Shown here one piece after another: positions 1 to 5,896 of a DNA stretch of 9,437 nt. The notes under the pieces were generated by a model. It was not told where the DNA came from. It worked only from the letters and a program-made list of their open reading frames with translations, and did no database searches. Within the stretch, counting starts at the first letter, position 1; every line of letters begins with the position of its first letter. This DNA comes from Bacteroidales bacterium (lineage in GTDB: Bacteria; Bacteroidota; Bacteroidia; Bacteroidales; Marinilabiliaceae), in contig SFOL01000072.1 of NCBI GenBank assembly GCA_004552385.1, positions 1 to 9,437 of the forward strand, in the 5' to 3' direction. The translations under genes were made by a program, and so were the position numbers.

Positions 1-210
1 TGCGTTGCTGTTTGTTTGGTTTTTTAAATAAATTCTGACGTTTGTCTTTATTGACTATGTGTGCCAAAAGGTTGGTCTTTAGTGGTGTAGATTGATTTAG
101 CGCACTTCGTGTTGCAATCGGATGGTTGCAATGCGTAAAAAAGTATCAAAAATGGCAAACATTTCATTGGGTCTTTGCGTATGAGATGGTGTCCAAAGGG
201 AAAGAAATAA
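1..210. other. AT-rich region with no gene seen
   Basis: I see no convincing coding sequence here. A weak Bacteroidetes-like promoter can be drawn on the plus strand: TTTG at 15-18, an 18-base spacer, and GACGTTTG at 37-44, one base off TAnnTTTG. It would start a long leader for the small ORF at 289. The 8-mer GTTGCAAT occurs twice, at 111-118 and 125-132, 14 bp apart, which could be a paired regulator site or chance. Confidence 0.3.
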
Positions 211-287
211 GGTCTCGACATCTCCCATTGCCCACATGGCCTTTTAGCTCTCCCCGGTGGGCATGAACCTCAATTACACACCAGACC
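211..287 (+). promoter_or_regulatory. Foldable leader ending one base before the small ORF
   Basis: An outer 5-bp pairing joins GGTCT (211-215) to AGACC (283-287). Inside it, TGCCCAC (229-235) pairs with GTGGGCA (257-263), and this stem can be extended to 226-265 with one bulged base. The outer stem closes one base before the ATG at 289, so its state could affect access to that start. The pairing was found by eye. A regulatory role is inference, and no known riboswitch class is recognised. Confidence 0.35.
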
Positions 288-288
288 T

Positions 289-480
289 ATGAAAGAAAGT
301 ATGACGAAGCCGGAGGGTTACTTCTCGTTCAACACTCCCACTGGCGACCTTGAAGGTAAGAATGAAAAGAACGATGCATCTGTACAGCCTGCTTTCAATG
401 ACTTCGTCTGTATGCCGGAGTCTGAGCAAGCTAAGAAGGTTGACGGTAAGGCTCAGCAGAGCGACCTCAATTTTTTCTAA
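289..480 (+). CDS. Small hypothetical protein, 63 aa
   Basis: The product is a hydrophilic, low-hydrophobicity protein without signal peptide, membrane segment or cysteine pair. I do not recognise its family. It begins MKESMTKPEG and ends QQSDLNFF. There is a second in-frame Met at codon 5 (position 301). The composition (many Lys, Glu, Asp, Asn, Ser, Gln) suggests a soluble or partly disordered peptide. Support for a real gene comes from context: a foldable leader stops one base before the ATG, and a strong intrinsic terminator at 560-609 on the same strand follows 80 bp after the stop. No Shine-Dalgarno sequence is visible, which is normal in this phylum. The alternative is that the whole 211-609 stretch is a structured non-coding RNA and the frame is open by chance. 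Confidence 0.45.
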   Translation: MKESMTKPEGYFSFNTPTGDLEGKNEKNDASVQPAFNDFVCMPESEQAKKVDGKAQQSDLNFF

Positions 481-497
481 CCACTCCCAGAAGCCAT

Positions 498-549
498 GAG
501 CGGCGCAGGCTCTGATTTGTTCATCACGTCAGCCACCTGAGCCCCGCTC
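498..549 (+). other. Stem-loop segment between the small ORF and its terminator
   Basis: GAGCGG (498-503) pairs with CCGCTC (544-549), and GGCTC (508-512) pairs with GAGCC (539-543). TGAT (513-516) can close on ATCA (523-526) around a 6-base loop. That gives 15 pairs in 52 bases, with an unpaired stretch at 527-538. Together with the terminator that follows, it could be the 3' part of a small RNA or a stabilising 3' UTR. The pairing is seen in the sequence; the role is unknown. Confidence 0.35.
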
Positions 550-559
550 TCACATTATT

Positions 560-609
560 AGTCCGGCACGTCGAGATTGTTCGCTCGGCGAGCCGGACTT
601 TCTTTTTTT
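560..609 (+). terminator. Rho-independent terminator
   Basis: AGTCCGGC (560-567) pairs with GCCGGACT (592-599). Inside it, GTCGAG (570-575) pairs with CTCGGC (584-589), with one G-U pair, across an AC/GA internal loop. A run of T at 599-609, broken by one C, follows. This is a strong plus-strand terminator for the transcript carrying the small ORF. Nothing else convincing is seen between here and the -7 box at 779. Confidence 0.8.
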
Positions 610-778
610 ATATGATGGCTGTCGCGCATTCCAAATGGTAATTGATGGCGTAAAGCCCGCGTCTGAGGCCGCCGCCGCTTCTCCCGTTGCTCTGCGCCTG
701 GCCGGTTCGGCTCTGCGTGGCTCGCATAGACAGGTGGTTTGTCGCCGCTTCGTAATGACGTCCTGACGTTATGTGTGA

Positions 779-786
779 TACTTTTG
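779..786 (+). promoter_or_regulatory. -7 box of the truncated EamA gene
   Basis: TACTTTTG is an exact match to the Bacteroidetes -7 consensus TAnnTTTG. It lies 21 bp before the ATG at 808, giving a leader of roughly 15-18 bases. No clear -33 TTTG is present at the right distance. The box argues that translation starts at 808 and not at the in-frame TTG at 739. Just upstream, TGACGT occurs twice (756-761 and 764-769), a possible paired operator. Confidence 0.45.
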
Positions 787-807
787 CAAGTGTTGATTAC
801 GACTACC

Positions 808-1104
808 ATGTGGAAGTATTACGCCATCCTGTCTGCTCTTTTTGCGGCCCTTAACGCGATATTCGCCAAGGTGGGTGTGTGCGCCATAGATTCTGACCTT
901 GCCACGGCCATCCGTACAGCCATCATCCTGCTCGTCACTTGGGGCATAGCCCTCATCGGCCACCATACTGGCCAGATCCGCTCGATAAGTGGCGTGACGT
1001 GTACATTCTCGGCTAAAGATCGCTGGTACAATAATATATGTCACGTCCGCCATGCGATCCCATTGTGTCTACATTTAAACGAGCAAGTCAGATTTGGAGG
1101 ATAA
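808..1104 (+). pseudogene. Truncated EamA-type (DMT superfamily) transporter
   Basis: The first 61 residues, beginning MWKYYAILSALFAAL, read like the start of the short single-domain EamA membrane proteins of about 140 residues. They contain TM1 (about residues 4-22), the GV-x-x-IDSDLATAIRT segment typical of the group, and TM2 (about 37-51). After Ser61 (codon ending at 990) the frame runs on for 37 residues of unrelated, non-hydrophobic sequence to a TAA at 1102-1104. The expected membrane segments 3 and 4 are missing and I do not find them further on. The upstream promoter box and start are intact, so this looks like a gene cut off by an insertion, deletion or recombination at 990/991. It is unlikely to make a working transporter. 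Confidence 0.7.
991..1051. repeat. Imperfect inverted repeat at the EamA break point
   Basis: The left arm GGCGTGACGTGTACA (991-1005) matches the reverse complement of the right arm TGTCACGTCCGCC (1039-1051) at 13 of 15 positions. The two differences are single extra T bases in the left arm. The pairing extends by one more base on each side of the loop (T1006-A1038). The left arm starts on the first base after the EamA homology ends. It may be a small inverted-repeat insertion, a remnant of an element end, or a hairpin. No target-site duplication is evident. Confidence 0.5.
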
Positions 1105-1243
1105 AGCGCGAAATAAGGTAATATGTAGGCTAATGGAATTTACCGAGGGGTGCCGGCGGAAAAGGTACGGACTCGTGAAATTTAAAGTTAGCGAGCTACA
1201 GGCAAAAGAACTGGATGCGGATTTCTCAGGTTGCGGGCGATAG
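1079..1243 (+). other. Orphan open frame, possible gene fragment
   Basis: The frame is open for 54 codons from just after a TAA at 1076-1078 to a TAG at 1241-1243. The first ATG is at 1133, leaving 36 residues that begin MEFTEGCRRKRYGL. The translation is rich in Lys, Arg, Glu and Asp and looks protein-like, but I do not recognise it. It uses more AT-rich codons than the genes to the right. It could be a piece of a foreign gene left with the break at 990/991, or chance. Nothing else is seen in this stretch before the terminator at 1256. Confidence 0.2.
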
Positions 1244-1255
1244 TCTCACATAAGA

Positions 1256-1290
1256 AACAGCCCCCTCGCAACGTGTGCGAGGGGGCTGTT
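1256..1290 (-). terminator. Rho-independent terminator of the ROK kinase gene
   Basis: A perfect 15-bp stem (1256-1270 with 1276-1290) surrounds the 5-base loop ACGTG. Read on the minus strand, the stem is followed by TCTTAT and completes a T-rich tail starting in the last stem bases. It lies 23 bp past the stop codon of the ROK gene. On the plus strand no T run follows, so termination is expected mainly leftwards. Confidence 0.8.
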
Positions 1291-1313
1291 CACTGTGTAT
1301 AGGGAGCCGCCGC

Positions 1314-2291
1314 CTACATGACGAGGGCCGAAGCCCCTACGATGGCCGCGTCGCCGCGCTTGAGCGATGATGGCAATATCTTGCACTTCCCGCGGAAAAT
1401 CTGGAGAAGGTACTTGTCAAGGTTCTTACGGATGGGCTCGAAGATGAAGTCGCCGGCCGCCGTCGGCCCGCCGAAGAGGAATATGGCCTCGGGGCTCGTG
1501 TGCGATATGGTGTCGGCCATGCCGCGCGCCAGGTAGTCGCCGGTTATCTCAAAGACTTTAAGCGCAATGGCGTCGCCCTTGACGGCGGCGTCGTATATGT
1601 CCTTGCTCTCAAGCTCTTGGAACGACTTGCCAGCCAGGAGGCTGTCGGTGGCGTTATACTCAACCATCAGCTCAAAAGCCGTGCGCTTCATGCCGACGGC
1701 CGAGCAGTAGGCCTCAAGATGCCCGCGGATGCCGCAACCGCACATGCGGCCGCCCGGCACGAGCATCGTGTGACCACACTCGCCGGCGAATCCGTCATGG
1801 CCGTAAACGAGCTTGCCGTCGACGACAATGCCGGATCCTACACCAGTGCCAAGCGTGTACATGACGAAGTTCTTCATCCCCTTGGCTCCGCCATAGACCA
1901 TCTCGCCCATCGTGGCGGCGTTGGCGTCGTTCGTCATGATGATCTTTGGCATCTCGGGAAATTGCACCTTGAGCAAGTCGACAAGGGGCACGATACCCTT
2001 GAAAGACAAGTTTGGGGCATATTCAATCGTGCCCTTGTAATAGTTGGCGTTCGGAGCGCCAAGGCCGATGCCGACGAACTCGACATCCGGGTTGAGCTTT
2101 TGAACGTCCGAGATGAGGTTGCGAATCGCTTGCGCCATCTCAATGACGTATTGCTGGGTGTCGCCGTGCTTGGGCGTCGAGATGTTTGTCTTTACGAGGA
2201 CGTTACCCTCGGCGTCTACTACGCCGATAGCCGTGTTGGTGCCACCAATATCGACACCAAGCGACACGCTTTTTTTCATAACTGCAGTCAT
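1314..2291 (-). CDS. ROK family sugar kinase, probable glucokinase
   Basis: This is a 325-residue ROK-fold kinase, expected to phosphorylate a hexose, most likely glucose, with ATP in the cytoplasm. Visible motifs are the phosphate-binding DIGGTNT (14-20), the GxGLGAP segment (75-80), NDANAA (121-126) with the presumed catalytic base Asp122, the adenosine loop TLGTGVGSG (146-154), ECGH (171-174), the zinc signature region with Cys184 and Cys186, and FGGP (273-276). In the ROK zinc signature CGCGxxGCxE the third cysteine is His191 here, which may still bind zinc. There is no N-terminal helix-turn-helix, so it is a kinase and not a ROK repressor. A second Met at codon 5 is an alternative start. 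The gene has its own long leader and a terminator after it. Substrate specificity cannot be read from sequence; N-acetylmannosamine or fructose kinases belong to the same family. Confidence 0.88.
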   Translation of the reverse strand: MTAVMKKSVSLGVDIGGTNTAIGVVDAEGNVLVKTNISTPKHGDTQQYVIEMAQAIRNLISDVQKLNPDVEFVGIGLGAPNANYYKGTIEYAPNLSFKGIVPLVDLLKVQFPEMPKIIMTNDANAATMGEMVYGGAKGMKNFVMYTLGTGVGSGIVVDGKLVYGHDGFAGECGHTMLVPGGRMCGCGIRGHLEAYCSAVGMKRTAFELMVEYNATDSLLAGKSFQELESKDIYDAAVKGDAIALKVFEITGDYLARGMADTISHTSPEAIFLFGGPTAAGDFIFEPIRKNLDKYLLQIFRGKCKILPSSLKRGDAAIVGASALVM

Positions 2292-2384
2292 TATTCCGGT
2301 TACTTTGTTTTAGTTCTCCGATATGTGTTATCTAAGGTAGGGCTCACCTGTCCACACCAATACGGCCGCTTGTTTGGGGGGCGC

Positions 2385-2406
2385 GGGGTGGGCTGCCGTC
2401 CACCCC
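2385..2406 (-). promoter_or_regulatory. GC-rich hairpin in the ROK gene leader
   Basis: On the minus strand GGGGTGG pairs perfectly with CCACCCC around an 8-base loop, about 95 bases before the ROK start. No T run follows, so it is not a terminator of the upstream gene. It sits in a leader of about 150 bases if the -7 box at 2450-2457 is used. It could be an RNA control element or mRNA stabiliser; the role is inferred from position only. Confidence 0.3.
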
Positions 2407-2449
2407 TTGGCTTCTTCGGACTTCGCGTGGGCTCGGAGAGAACTACGAA

Positions 2450-2457
2450 CAAATGTA
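2450..2457 (-). promoter_or_regulatory. Candidate -7 box for the ROK kinase gene
   Basis: On the minus strand this reads TACATTTG, an exact match to TAnnTTTG. A -33 TTTG is not clear at the normal distance. It lies in the 224-bp gap after the ketopantoate reductase gene, which suggests that the ROK gene can be transcribed on its own. Confidence 0.4.
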
Positions 2458-2515
2458 AAGTTATCCAAAAAACAGAATATGGAGAAAGGATTGAGGCAAA
2501 ATCGGATTGCCCGCC

Positions 2516-3436
2516 TTACAGTTTAGCCGCCTCGATTGTCGACAATGCCTGCTCGATCATCTCCATCTTGGCCATTTCGCAGCCTGCCGCGCGAGCCATG
2601 GATATCGGGCGGCGGTAGAGGTACTCTATCTCCATCGGCCTGTGGAAATCATAATCGAGCCTCATGCTTGGGGAGTATGGGGGCATCTGGCGCGTCGATT
2701 CTATCATGGCGTCAATGAATGATTCTTTCAGGTCAGGGGCTCCACACACCTGGGCGGCGTGGACCACCTCGCGCATGAGGTCGCGCACAAGATTGACCGC
2801 CGGCTCCGCCACGAGTGTGTCCGTCTGGCAACGCAGAAGGACCGATAAACCATTGAACGGCATGTTCCACACGGCTTTCTTCCACCTTGCCAAGGCATAG
2901 TCCATCACTTTGATTGGCACGCCCGAGGCGCGGAATTCCTCCGCCACCTCATCGAGCACGGTCAAATCGTCCGGCGAAAGGTTATACGGGGCGAGGTTGA
3001 TATTGCCATAAAACTGATGGTCGATTTTGCCAGGACCGACTTTAGCGGAACATATGAACGCGAGCCCCGCCACGAGCCGCGCCCCCGGCACGAGACGCTC
3101 CACCTCAGCCTCGACTCCGATGCCGTTCTGGATGAGTATGACGAGCGATGTAGGCTTAAGCAGCGGCGGCAGCATAGTTGAGAGCAGCCCCTCGCTTGTC
3201 GTCTTGAGGCAGACTACAACCACATCAACTGGGCCGATATCCTCAACACGGCTGTAGGCCTGCACACTTGGCAGCGCGAAGTCTCCGCTATGAGACTTGA
3301 CGGAGAGCCCATGCTCACGGACATACTCAAAGTCCGAGTGGAGCAGGAAACGCACATCATGGCCGGCAAGGGCCAGCCGCCCGCCAAAATATCCTCCCAC
3401 GCCGCCAGTCCCGACGATGGCATAACTTCTCTTCAT
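2516..3436 (-). CDS. panE: Ketopantoate reductase family protein (2-dehydropantoate 2-reductase)
   Basis: This 306-residue protein has the usual family length. The N-terminal Rossmann domain carries the NADPH loop GTGGVGGYFGG (9-19), Lys78 in VCLKTT, and QNG (103-105). The C-terminal all-helical domain has Lys187, Asn191 and Asn195 with the 4-residue spacing of the catalytic Lys and two Asn residues of E. coli PanE. Ser257 and Glu269 (in MEIEYL) match the substrate-binding Ser and Glu. It would reduce 2-dehydropantoate to pantoate with NADPH in pantothenate and CoA synthesis. Bacteria often carry paralogues that act on other 2-keto acids, and the neighbours here are sugar-acid genes, so the true substrate is uncertain. 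The gene is set off by a terminator upstream (3507-3548) and a 224-bp gap downstream, suggesting its own transcript. Confidence 0.85.
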   Translation of the reverse strand: MKRSYAIVGTGGVGGYFGGRLALAGHDVRFLLHSDFEYVREHGLSVKSHSGDFALPSVQAYSRVEDIGPVDVVVVCLKTTSEGLLSTMLPPLLKPTSLVILIQNGIGVEAEVERLVPGARLVAGLAFICSAKVGPGKIDHQFYGNINLAPYNLSPDDLTVLDEVAEEFRASGVPIKVMDYALARWKKAVWNMPFNGLSVLLRCQTDTLVAEPAVNLVRDLMREVVHAAQVCGAPDLKESFIDAMIESTRQMPPYSPSMRLDYDFHRPMEIEYLYRRPISMARAAGCEMAKMEMIEQALSTIEAAKL

Positions 3437-3506
3437 CTTCGCTATGAGATATTTATGATTGACACCAATGTTAACTCTTTAATAACCGCCTCTCTTGCTT
3501 TGGCGC

Positions 3507-3548
3507 AAAAAAAAGCGCCCCGCCAGACGCAACGGTCGGGCAGGACGC
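3507..3548 (-). terminator. Terminator after the uxuA-SDR unit
   Basis: On the minus strand a GC-rich imperfect hairpin is followed by eight T residues (the A run at 3507-3514). The stem pairs 3519-3524 with 3534-3540 with one bulge, and 3515-3517 with 3546-3548. It lies about 60 bp past the SDR stop codon and about 70 bp before the ketopantoate reductase start, so it separates the two units. Confidence 0.6.
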
Positions 3549-3609
3549 GACAAAAGTAACTATTTTTCCGCGACCAGGAAGCGGCCTCCTCATCGCCCCC
3601 ACGCGTCGT

Positions 3610-4422
3610 CTACATGGCGAATGTGTTAAATCCGCCATCAACCACCGCCACGGTGCCCGTGACGAATTTCGCGGCGTCGCTTATGAGGTAGTGTATCGTG
3701 CCGCACAGCTCCTCGGGCTCACCCATGCGTCCGAACGGAGTCTGGCGAATGACGTCCTGTCCGCGCTGCGTGAACGTGCCGTCGGGGTTGGTGAGCAGCG
3801 CGCGGTTCTGCTCGGTTATGAAGAAGCCGGGCGCTATGGCGTTTACGCGAATCCCCTCGCCGAACTTCTTGGCGCACTCGGTGGCCATGTATGCTGTGAA
3901 GTTTGATATTCCGGCCTTTGCCGCCGCATAGCCGCAGACGCGCGTCATGGGGCGGAAAGCCGCCATCGACGAGAAGTTGACCACGCTGCCCTTGCCCTGC
4001 GCCACCATGGGCTTGAGGAAGACCTGGGTGGGAATGACAGTCCCTGTGAGGTTGAGGCTGAGCACTTTCTGGAACTCGTCCGGCTTGAGGTCGAAGAAGT
4101 TCTGGTCGGGCGTGATGGTCGCGCCTGGCATGTTGCCGCCGGCCGCATTGAGCAGGGTGTCCACGCGGCCGTACTTCTCCACCACGGAGTCGCGTATCGC
4201 CTCCATCTGCTCCACGCTCATGACGTCGCCTTTTTGGAACTCGGCCACTCCGCCAGCCTTGGCGATGTCCGCCACTATGGCTTCGCCGACCTCAGCCTTG
4301 CGGCCTATTATGACCACCTTGGCCCCGTTCTCCGCCAAATACTTGGCAATGCAGCGCCCGAGTATGCCGGTGCCGCCGGTTATTACAACCACCTGACCCT
4401 TGATGTCGAATAAGTTTGTCAT
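3610..4422 (-). CDS. SDR oxidoreductase, probable D-fructuronate/D-mannonate oxidoreductase
   Basis: This is a classical short-chain dehydrogenase of 270 residues. It shows the cofactor loop TGGTGILG (15-22), NAAG (92-95), and the active-site residues Asn124, Ser152, Tyr165 and Lys169 (YxxxK). It also has the APGF segment (197-200) and the C-terminal DGG (262-264). It lies 34 bp downstream of uxuA on the same strand. In Bacteroidetes and several other phyla an SDR next to uxuA does the job of UxuB, reducing D-fructuronate to D-mannonate with NAD(P)H, which UxuA then dehydrates. The substrate is therefore inferred from the neighbour; the SDR fold and catalytic tetrad are direct. Other possible activities are those of the KduD or gluconate 5-dehydrogenase type, which are close relatives. 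The start chosen places MTNLFDIKGQ ahead of the first beta strand, normal for the family. Confidence 0.85.
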   Translation of the reverse strand: MTNLFDIKGQVVVITGGTGILGRCIAKYLAENGAKVVIIGRKAEVGEAIVADIAKAGGVAEFQKGDVMSVEQMEAIRDSVVEKYGRVDTLLNAAGGNMPGATITPDQNFFDLKPDEFQKVLSLNLTGTVIPTQVFLKPMVAQGKGSVVNFSSMAAFRPMTRVCGYAAAKAGISNFTAYMATECAKKFGEGIRVNAIAPGFFITEQNRALLTNPDGTFTQRGQDVIRQTPFGRMGEPEELCGTIHYLISDAAKFVTGTVAVVDGGFNTFAM

Positions 4423-4456
4423 TCTTCTTACGTATTATATTAAGAGATGATGTTTT

Positions 4457-5653
4457 TCAGAAAAGTCCGGGCTGCCTGTATGGCAGTCCGAGTTCGTTGT
4501 CGACTGTGGCAATGATGCCTTGCACCTGCCCGAGGGCGAACATGCGGCCAAGGAAGCTGTAGCCGGCATTGTAGCCGCGCGACTCGTCGCCGAGCATCGT
4601 CATGCCGTGGTCCACGCGCATGGGCAGCGTCGGGTCGGTCTTCTCGAATATGCGGACAAGCTCCACGAGGTTTGCCCGTCCGCCCAGGTGGCCGGCTTCG
4701 GTGAAATCCCCGTTTGGGAATATGTGGCACGAGCGGAGGTGCACGAAAGAGGTGCGGCTGGCGTATTTGCGGGCAAGAGCGACGACGTCGTTGTGGCCAC
4801 CGGCAGAAAGCGAACCGGCGCAGAACGTCAGGCAGTTATGAGGATTGTCCACCGCATGGAGGAACCAGTCGATGTCGGCATCGCACGTGACGATGCGCGG
4901 CAGGCCGAGTATCTGGAACGGCGGGTCGTCCGGGTGCACGCACATGCGGATGTCCATCTCGTCGCAGACGGGCATGATGGCCGCGAGGAAGTAGCGCATG
5001 TTCTCGCGCAGGGCGTCGGCCGTGATGCCGTCGTAGAGGCCGAGCAGGTCGCGGAAAAGCTCCACCGGGTGCTCGTCGCCCTCCTTTATGTTGCCGGAGA
5101 CGAAGCCCTGGGTCTTGACTATTATGGTGTCCACAAGGTTGTGGTCGTCTTCGGGCGTCATTGTGGCCTTGAGCTTCTCGACCTCGGCAAGAACGTCGTC
5201 GGGCCATGACTTCTCGGCCCCAGGGCGTTTCAGTATGCAGATGTCGAAATAGGCGAATTGGGCGTGGCTGAAGTAGAGGTTGGAGGTGCCGTTGGCGTTG
5301 GGGTGCGATAGGTCGGTGCGCGCCCAGTCAAGGACGGGCATGAAATTATAGCACACGTTCTTGACGCCCTCGAGAGCCAGGTTGCGCAGGCTGGTTTTGT
5401 AATTGTCTATCAAGCGGTCCCGATCCGCCCCTGCGTATTTTATGGCCTCGCTCACGGGCAGGCTCTCCACGACCGACCATCGCATGCCGTAACCCTCTAT
5501 GTATTCGCGCAAGTCTCGAATCTGCTCTCGCGTCCAGACCTCGCCATTAGGAACGTCATGTAATGCGGTGACGATGCCCTCCACGCCTATCTGGCGCAGC
5601 ATGTCGAGGGTTATCTTGTCTTTCTTGCCGAACCATCTCCACGTCCTTTCCAT
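4457..5653 (-). CDS. uxuA: Mannonate dehydratase
   Basis: UxuA dehydrates D-mannonate to 2-keto-3-deoxy-D-gluconate, the step that feeds glucuronate breakdown into the Entner-Doudoroff route. The product is 398 residues, the family length, with a TIM-barrel sequence rich in family signatures: RWFG (6-9), GVEGIVTALHD (23-33), the NVCYNFMPVLDWARTD stretch (99-114), MCVHPDDPP (237-245), FCAGS (277-281), FVHLRS (303-308) and MRVDHG (345-350). The likely divalent-metal ligands lie among His240, Cys278, His305 and Asp348, by analogy with known UxuA enzymes. It is first in a two-gene unit with the SDR gene and has its own promoter and a near-palindromic candidate operator. The isomerase that makes fructuronate and the KDG kinase are not in the window. 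Confidence 0.96.
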   Translation of the reverse strand: MERTWRWFGKKDKITLDMLRQIGVEGIVTALHDVPNGEVWTREQIRDLREYIEGYGMRWSVVESLPVSEAIKYAGADRDRLIDNYKTSLRNLALEGVKNVCYNFMPVLDWARTDLSHPNANGTSNLYFSHAQFAYFDICILKRPGAEKSWPDDVLAEVEKLKATMTPEDDHNLVDTIIVKTQGFVSGNIKEGDEHPVELFRDLLGLYDGITADALRENMRYFLAAIMPVCDEMDIRMCVHPDDPPFQILGLPRIVTCDADIDWFLHAVDNPHNCLTFCAGSLSAGGHNDVVALARKYASRTSFVHLRSCHIFPNGDFTEAGHLGGRANLVELVRIFEKTDPTLPMRVDHGMTMLGDESRGYNAGYSFLGRMFALGQVQGIIATVDNELGLPYRQPGLF

Positions 5654-5688
5654 TTCTGTGTTAAGTCTTGTTTTGGGGGTTGAACATA

Positions 5689-5711
5689 GACGAGTGACGA
5701 GTCACCGCGTC
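5689..5711 (-). promoter_or_regulatory. Candidate operator in front of uxuA
   Basis: A perfect inverted repeat, GTGAC-GA-GTCAC (5694-5705), is flanked by GACG (5689-5692) and CGTC (5708-5711), which are symmetric to within one base. It lies about 10 to 30 bases inside the expected transcript from the uxuA promoter, where a bound repressor could block it. A GntR- or LacI-type regulator responding to a hexuronate is plausible but no such gene is in the window. It could also act as an RNA hairpin. Confidence 0.45.
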
Positions 5712-5726
5712 AACTATCTGCTGGGG

Positions 5727-5757
5727 CAAATATAGAAAAACGAACTGAACGAACAAT
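5727..5757 (-). promoter_or_regulatory. uxuA promoter
   Basis: On the minus strand the -7 box is TATATTTG (5727-5734), an exact TAnnTTTG. It is preceded at a 19-base spacing by ATTG (5754-5757), one base off the -33 TTTG. Transcription would begin near 5720, giving a leader of about 65 bases before the uxuA ATG. Confidence 0.65.
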
Positions 5758-5832
5758 GCATATTGCGTAACAAAATTTAAGGCTCTAAAACATTAAGGCG
5801 CGGCAAAAGAGTATGTTAAGTCAAAATTTCGC

Positions 5833-5840
5833 TATATTAG
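5833..5840 (+). promoter_or_regulatory. Weak candidate -7 box for the aminopeptidase gene
   Basis: TATATTAG differs from TAnnTTTG at one base. No clear -33 element is seen. It lies 56 bp before the ATG at 5897, in the divergent region shared with uxuA. Confidence 0.3.
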
Positions 5841-5896
5841 CGGGGTATGCGGCCGCGTCTTAACGTGGCGAGCCGATAAAATCAAACCTCTGCGCC

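Noticed and set aside
558..809. An 83-codon minus-strand frame
   Set aside because: It runs through the terminator hairpin at 560-609 and the promoter box of the EamA remnant, and its translation is not protein-like.
36..1000. Repeated TGACGT motifs as a shared operator
   Set aside because: The hexamer also occurs many times inside the coding genes of this GC-rich window, so the cluster carries little weight.
1500..2618. A 372-codon plus-strand frame across the ROK gene and beyond
   Set aside because: It lies antisense to a gene with full ROK motifs and runs across an intergenic leader; long antisense frames are expected with high-GC codon use. Its translation shows no known domain.
4520..5209. 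A 229-codon plus-strand frame inside uxuA
   Set aside because: It is a shadow of uxuA, whose own frame has all the family motifs.
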